DNA from: an uncultured Bacilli bacterium
GTDB lineage: Bacteria; Bacillota_I; Bacilli_A; RF39; UBA660
Assembly: GCA_934096405.1 (NCBI GenBank)
Contig: CAKOLW010000002.1
Coordinates: forward strand, 1 to 64,000
Length of the DNA stretch: 64,000 bases
Direction: 5' to 3'
The first letter of the stretch is position 1; each line of letters starts with the position of its first letter. Positions 61,398 to 64,000 of this stretch are shown here, piece after piece. Both the position numbers and the translations under genes were made by a program. The notes under the pieces are model-generated. The model searched no databases. It saw only the letters and a program-made list of their open reading frames with translations, and was not told the origin of the DNA.

Positions 61398-62441
61398 TTA
61401 TTCTTCTGTTGTTTCTTTATTACTAATTATGTCTAAATATTTGTTAGAAGGTTCAATTTGTATCCAAGTGTTTCCATCATTTAGTTTAATTTCTTCTTCT
61501 GTATTTTTATAATAATATCTTGTTTGAGAAGCTCTAGTGTCTTTTTTCCATGTTATTGGAATAGCATAACCATCAGTAATATAGTACCCTTCTCCTTCAC
61601 CTATGTTTTCTAATTTTTGTCTACCATAAGAGTCATAACTATAGTTATTTATTTTGTAAGTAATAATATTTTTAGCTATATATTGTTCACCTGTAATGCT
61701 ATCAACATGTGGTGTGTCAGACATATATCTTAGGTATACTTTATTTGCTTCATCATATTTATAGCTAGTTGTATGATAACTTGAATAAGGAATAATTACT
61801 TCATCCGCTATTAAGGCATTTTCTTTGTTTGAAAAATCTAATTCATCAATACTATAGTTAAATAAATTCTTTTTATTTGTTTCAGTATTATATCCTAATT
61901 TAGATATTCCTTCATTAATCATACTCATTTTGGTAAATCCTGTATGTTCTAAAGATTTATTTAAAGTTTTATCTCTAAAAAAATATTTTCCTTCATAAGA
62001 CATACCATCTAAATTGTTTATTCCTAATGAATAGATATCATTATAAGCATCATTACTTCCACCCCAGTGCACATAAATAGCATCATTTTCAAGTACATAG
62101 TCTAAGAAATAAGGCCTACTGCTTCTAACTGACCCTATTTTTTCAACATCTTTTTGATCTTTAAACAAGGCCATTATTCTAGTAATACCACCTTCAGCGA
62201 TTATTTCATAATTTATATATGACTTGTTAAGTCCAGCATGTGGCCATGCATCATGATTATTATTTATCATAACTGCAATTGGTCGTGACTTGCTGTCTTC
62301 ATTTATTATTTTAAGCTTTTTTACTTCTTTTGGTGCGTCATCAGGTGTACTTTTATCATTCTTATTTAAATATTTTTTAACTCCAAAAAAACCAAATACT
62401 AAAATTCCTATGGAAATTATTATTATAATTACTTTTTTCAT
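61398..62441 (-). CDS. DUF3048 (YerB-like) exported protein
   Basis: 347 residues: N-terminal hydrophobic segment without lipobox Cys, then two DUF3048 domains. SRPIAVMINNNHDAWPHAGLNKSYINYEIIAEGGITRIMALF, GSVRSSRPYFLDYVLENDAIYVHWGGS and the C-terminal part with YDSYGRQKLENIGEGEGYYIT are diagnostic. Function unknown. B. subtilis YerB is a lipoprotein; this copy appears membrane-anchored instead. Confidence 0.88.
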   Translation of the reverse strand: MKKVIIIIISIGILVFGFFGVKKYLNKNDKSTPDDAPKEVKKLKIINEDSKSRPIAVMINNNHDAWPHAGLNKSYINYEIIAEGGITRIMALFKDQKDVEKIGSVRSSRPYFLDYVLENDAIYVHWGGSNDAYNDIYSLGINNLDGMSYEGKYFFRDKTLNKSLEHTGFTKMSMINEGISKLGYNTETNKKNLFNYSIDELDFSNKENALIADEVIIPYSSYHTTSYKYDEANKVYLRYMSDTPHVDSITGEQYIAKNIITYKINNYSYDSYGRQKLENIGEGEGYYITDGYAIPITWKKDTRASQTRYYYKNTEEEIKLNDGNTWIQIEPSNKYLDIISNKETTEE

Positions 62442-62527
62442 AACATATCTACCTCTTAATTAGAGTATACTATTGACAAGTACTTTTATAAACATTTTTA
62501 ATTTCAGGTTAACACTTTTTGTGTAAA

Positions 62528-62552
62528 TAAAAAAGAAAGTTTTTATTAACTT
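62528..62552 (-). terminator. Terminator of the 62.6-kb gene
   Basis: AGAAAGTT pairs with AACTTTCT followed by TTTTTTATTT on the minus strand. Confidence 0.7.
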
Positions 62553-62553
62553 T

Positions 62554-62904
62554 CTATTTTAATTTTCTACTATAGTCATTATTTATTTCATATACATCTG
62601 AATAACTATGTCTTAGAATCCTACCGTTTTTTAAATCAGTTAATCTATAATCACTATTTCCATTTCTTAAATAGATTTCTATTTCATTCCTTGCAGGAAT
62701 TCTATCAAAAAATTCTATTAAATATCTTTCTGCTTTTCCAAATTTAAAAAAGTATTTACAGCTTCCACTAGTTTTTCCACCAGGAAATATAAATTTATGG
62801 ACTGAATTATTACATTTGAGACACTCGTTTAAAGCCCTTCCTTCATAGCAACAATCTCCATTTACTCCTGTCTTAATTTTTAGAATTGCTTGATTTTTTT
62901 TCAT
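62554..62904 (-). CDS. Unknown Cys-containing protein (paralog of 63.0-kb gene)
   Basis: 116 residues, no membrane segment. Cysteines occur as GDCCYEG, C-LKC and SGSCKY, possibly a metal site. YLIEFFDRIPARNEIEIYL and YRLTDLKNGRILR match YLIEFFDKVPTRVELEKYF and YKITRLNDGVVLR of the neighbour. The two genes arose by tandem duplication. Function unknown. Confidence 0.6.
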   Translation of the reverse strand: MKKNQAILKIKTGVNGDCCYEGRALNECLKCNNSVHKFIFPGGKTSGSCKYFFKFGKAERYLIEFFDRIPARNEIEIYLRNGNSDYRLTDLKNGRILRHSYSDVYEINNDYSRKLK

Positions 62905-63013
62905 ACCTTTATTACCCCCATTACTGAGTAAATTATAGCATATTAAGTACTATTTGTCAATATTTTTGTATTAAATAAATTACAATATTACAATTAAATA
63001 TCAAGTCTAAATA

Positions 63014-63451
63014 TTATTTATTTGGTTTAGTTTTACTTAATTTGGCTACTCTAACTCTTTCTGTATAATTTATGTAGTCTTCTTCTTGTTTAATTTTATT
63101 TTCATTATAATAATTCATTAAGGCATTTACTTCTTCTTTACTAGGTCTTAGAACTACCCCATCATTTAATCTTGTAATTTTGTAATTACTATTAGGATTT
63201 AAAAAATATTTTTCTAATTCCACTCTAGTAGGTACTTTATCAAAAAATTCAATTAAATATTTTTCTTCAGAGTTACCATTTTTATAATATTCGTTATCTC
63301 CAGTTTGTCTTCCATTCGAAAAAATAAACCTATAAGATGCATTTTCACACTTGATGCAATCTTCAACTGTGCAAAATCCAAAATAGTCATAATTTACACA
63401 ATTATCTTTAACTTCTGTTTTAATTTTTAAGATTCCTTCATTTTCTTTCAT
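63014..63451 (-). CDS. Unknown Cys-containing protein (paralog of 62.6-kb gene)
   Basis: 145 residues: the same fold as the neighbour, with NCVNYDYFGFCTVEDCIKCENASYRFIF holding four cysteines, plus an extra Lys/Glu-rich C-terminal helix (ALMNYYNENKIKQEEDYINYTERV). No family recognised. Possibly cotranscribed with the PspC-like gene just upstream. Confidence 0.6.
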   Translation of the reverse strand: MKENEGILKIKTEVKDNCVNYDYFGFCTVEDCIKCENASYRFIFSNGRQTGDNEYYKNGNSEEKYLIEFFDKVPTRVELEKYFLNPNSNYKITRLNDGVVLRPSKEEVNALMNYYNENKIKQEEDYINYTERVRVAKLSKTKPNK

Positions 63452-63471
63452 AATATTTACTTCTTTCTATA

Positions 63472-63687
63472 TTAATTAATTTTCTTTTTAGAATGAATTA
63501 CTTCATTTTCATTTGGCATCACTAAGGCTGCGATGATATATAGAAGTATTCCACATCCTCCACAAAGTGTAAAGAAAATTAAAATTAATCTAATTAAAGT
63601 AACATCTGTGTTAAAATATAATGCAAAACCAGTACATACTCCACATAATTTTTTACCATTATCAACTTTATATAATTTCTTTTTCAT
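63472..63687 (-). CDS. PspC-domain small membrane protein
   Basis: 71 residues: KKLYKVDNGKKLCGVCTGFALYFNTDVTLIRLILIFFTLCGGCGILLYIIAALVMP is a complete PspC domain with one or two helices. In this short form it is common in Firmicutes, perhaps an envelope stress sensor, but no phage-shock partner is nearby. Confidence 0.88.
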   Translation of the reverse strand: MKKKLYKVDNGKKLCGVCTGFALYFNTDVTLIRLILIFFTLCGGCGILLYIIAALVMPNENEVIHSKKKIN

Positions 63688-63704
63688 TTTTAATTTACTC
63701 CTTT

Positions 63705-64000
63705 TTAGAATTTTATAGTACTAATAAAATTGCCATGTTCTTTTATTATATTTATTAAATCATTAGTCTTTAACCAAATCGTCACATTATTTACTAATGG
63801 ATGAAGTCCTATTATAGATTTACCAGTTAAAAAATATTCATCAATATAGTATTTAACTTTTCTATCGCTATCATTTAATAAACCTAGCGGCGTTACTGAA
63901 CCAGGTATTAAATTTAATAGTTCTTTTTATTAACTTCTTCCATATTGTAAACATATTCGTGTTCATTGATTTCATACCATATATTTTTACTTTTTATAAA
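63705..64000 (-). pseudogene. proX-like prolyl-tRNA editing protein, internally deleted, cut by window edge
   Basis: The 3' part reads LLNLIPGSVTPLGLLNDSDRKVKYYID, then IIGLHPLVNNVTIWLKTNDLINIIKEHG, the C-terminal half of YbaK/ProX proteins that deacylate mischarged tRNA-Pro. Upstream, in another frame, IWYEINEHEYVYNMEEVNKKN looks like the N-terminal half. About 55 residues of the middle are missing and the join is out of frame (near 63925), so the gene is broken. The N-terminus lies beyond the window. Confidence 0.75.

Overview
The window is very AT-rich DNA with short intergenic gaps and consensus sigma-A promoters, most of them TTGNNN-17-TATAAT-like. The gene set is that of a Gram-positive, endospore-forming Bacilli/Erysipelotrichia-type gut Firmicute with a reduced genome: FtsZ/FtsA/DivIB/SepF/DivIVA, PASTA kinase PrkC with PrpC, CdaA/CdaR, MurT/GatD, a glycine T-box, and sporulation genes (SpoVB, GerM, GerE, SpoIIIAH, a LolA-like lipoprotein). 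TGG codes Trp and TGA is used as a stop, so the standard bacterial code applies. The species cannot be named from the sequence alone.

Layout. 1-1.55 kb: two decayed genes (an IS200/IS605 transposase and an AAA/DUF4143 ATPase). 1.7-13.2 kb: housekeeping genes (rnhC, tcdA with an upstream structured RNA, a TtcA-like thiolase, an unusual ClpX-like ATPase, hisS, spoVB, tgt, mscS). 13.3-17.9 kb: divIVA-sepF, T-box-controlled glyQS and a sigma factor. 18-26 kb: a surface protein, then ftsZ-ftsA-divIB-rsgA-prkC-prpC. 26.2-28.6 kb: a bacteriocin-type operon with a C39-peptidase ABC exporter and two small double-glycine peptides. 28.8-32.7 kb: tRNA-Arg, gerM, gerE, spoIIIAH, efp, rpmG. 32.75-34.2 kb: two toxin-like nuclease genes interleaved with three copies of a promoter-driven hairpin RNA on the opposite strand. 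34.2-36.2 kb: an SDR and a methionine gamma-lyase-like enzyme. 36.2-45.6 kb: repeat-rich surface proteins and a heterodimeric ABC exporter. 45.7-51.9 kb: hemW, two tRNAs, a prepilin, yqeY, rpsU, rpe, murT-gatD. 51.9-56.5 kb: two more surface proteins of the 18-kb family. 56.5-64 kb: envelope genes including cdaA-cdaR and a broken proX.

The most unusual signals are: (i) a roughly 100-bp GC-rich island in the C-terminal lectin-like domain of the 53.6-56.3 kb surface protein, whose codon pattern looks like the variable region of a diversity-generating retroelement, with the reverse transcriptase and template outside the window; (ii) the nuclease/hairpin-RNA array at 32.75-34.2 kb, which could be a toxin-antitoxin-like system; (iii) a two-peptide bacteriocin locus missed by length-filtered gene calling; (iv) a ~150-nt 5'-UTR element with an eight-G tract conserved upstream of two unrelated surface protein genes; (v) a GatD that lacks both glutaminase catalytic residues.
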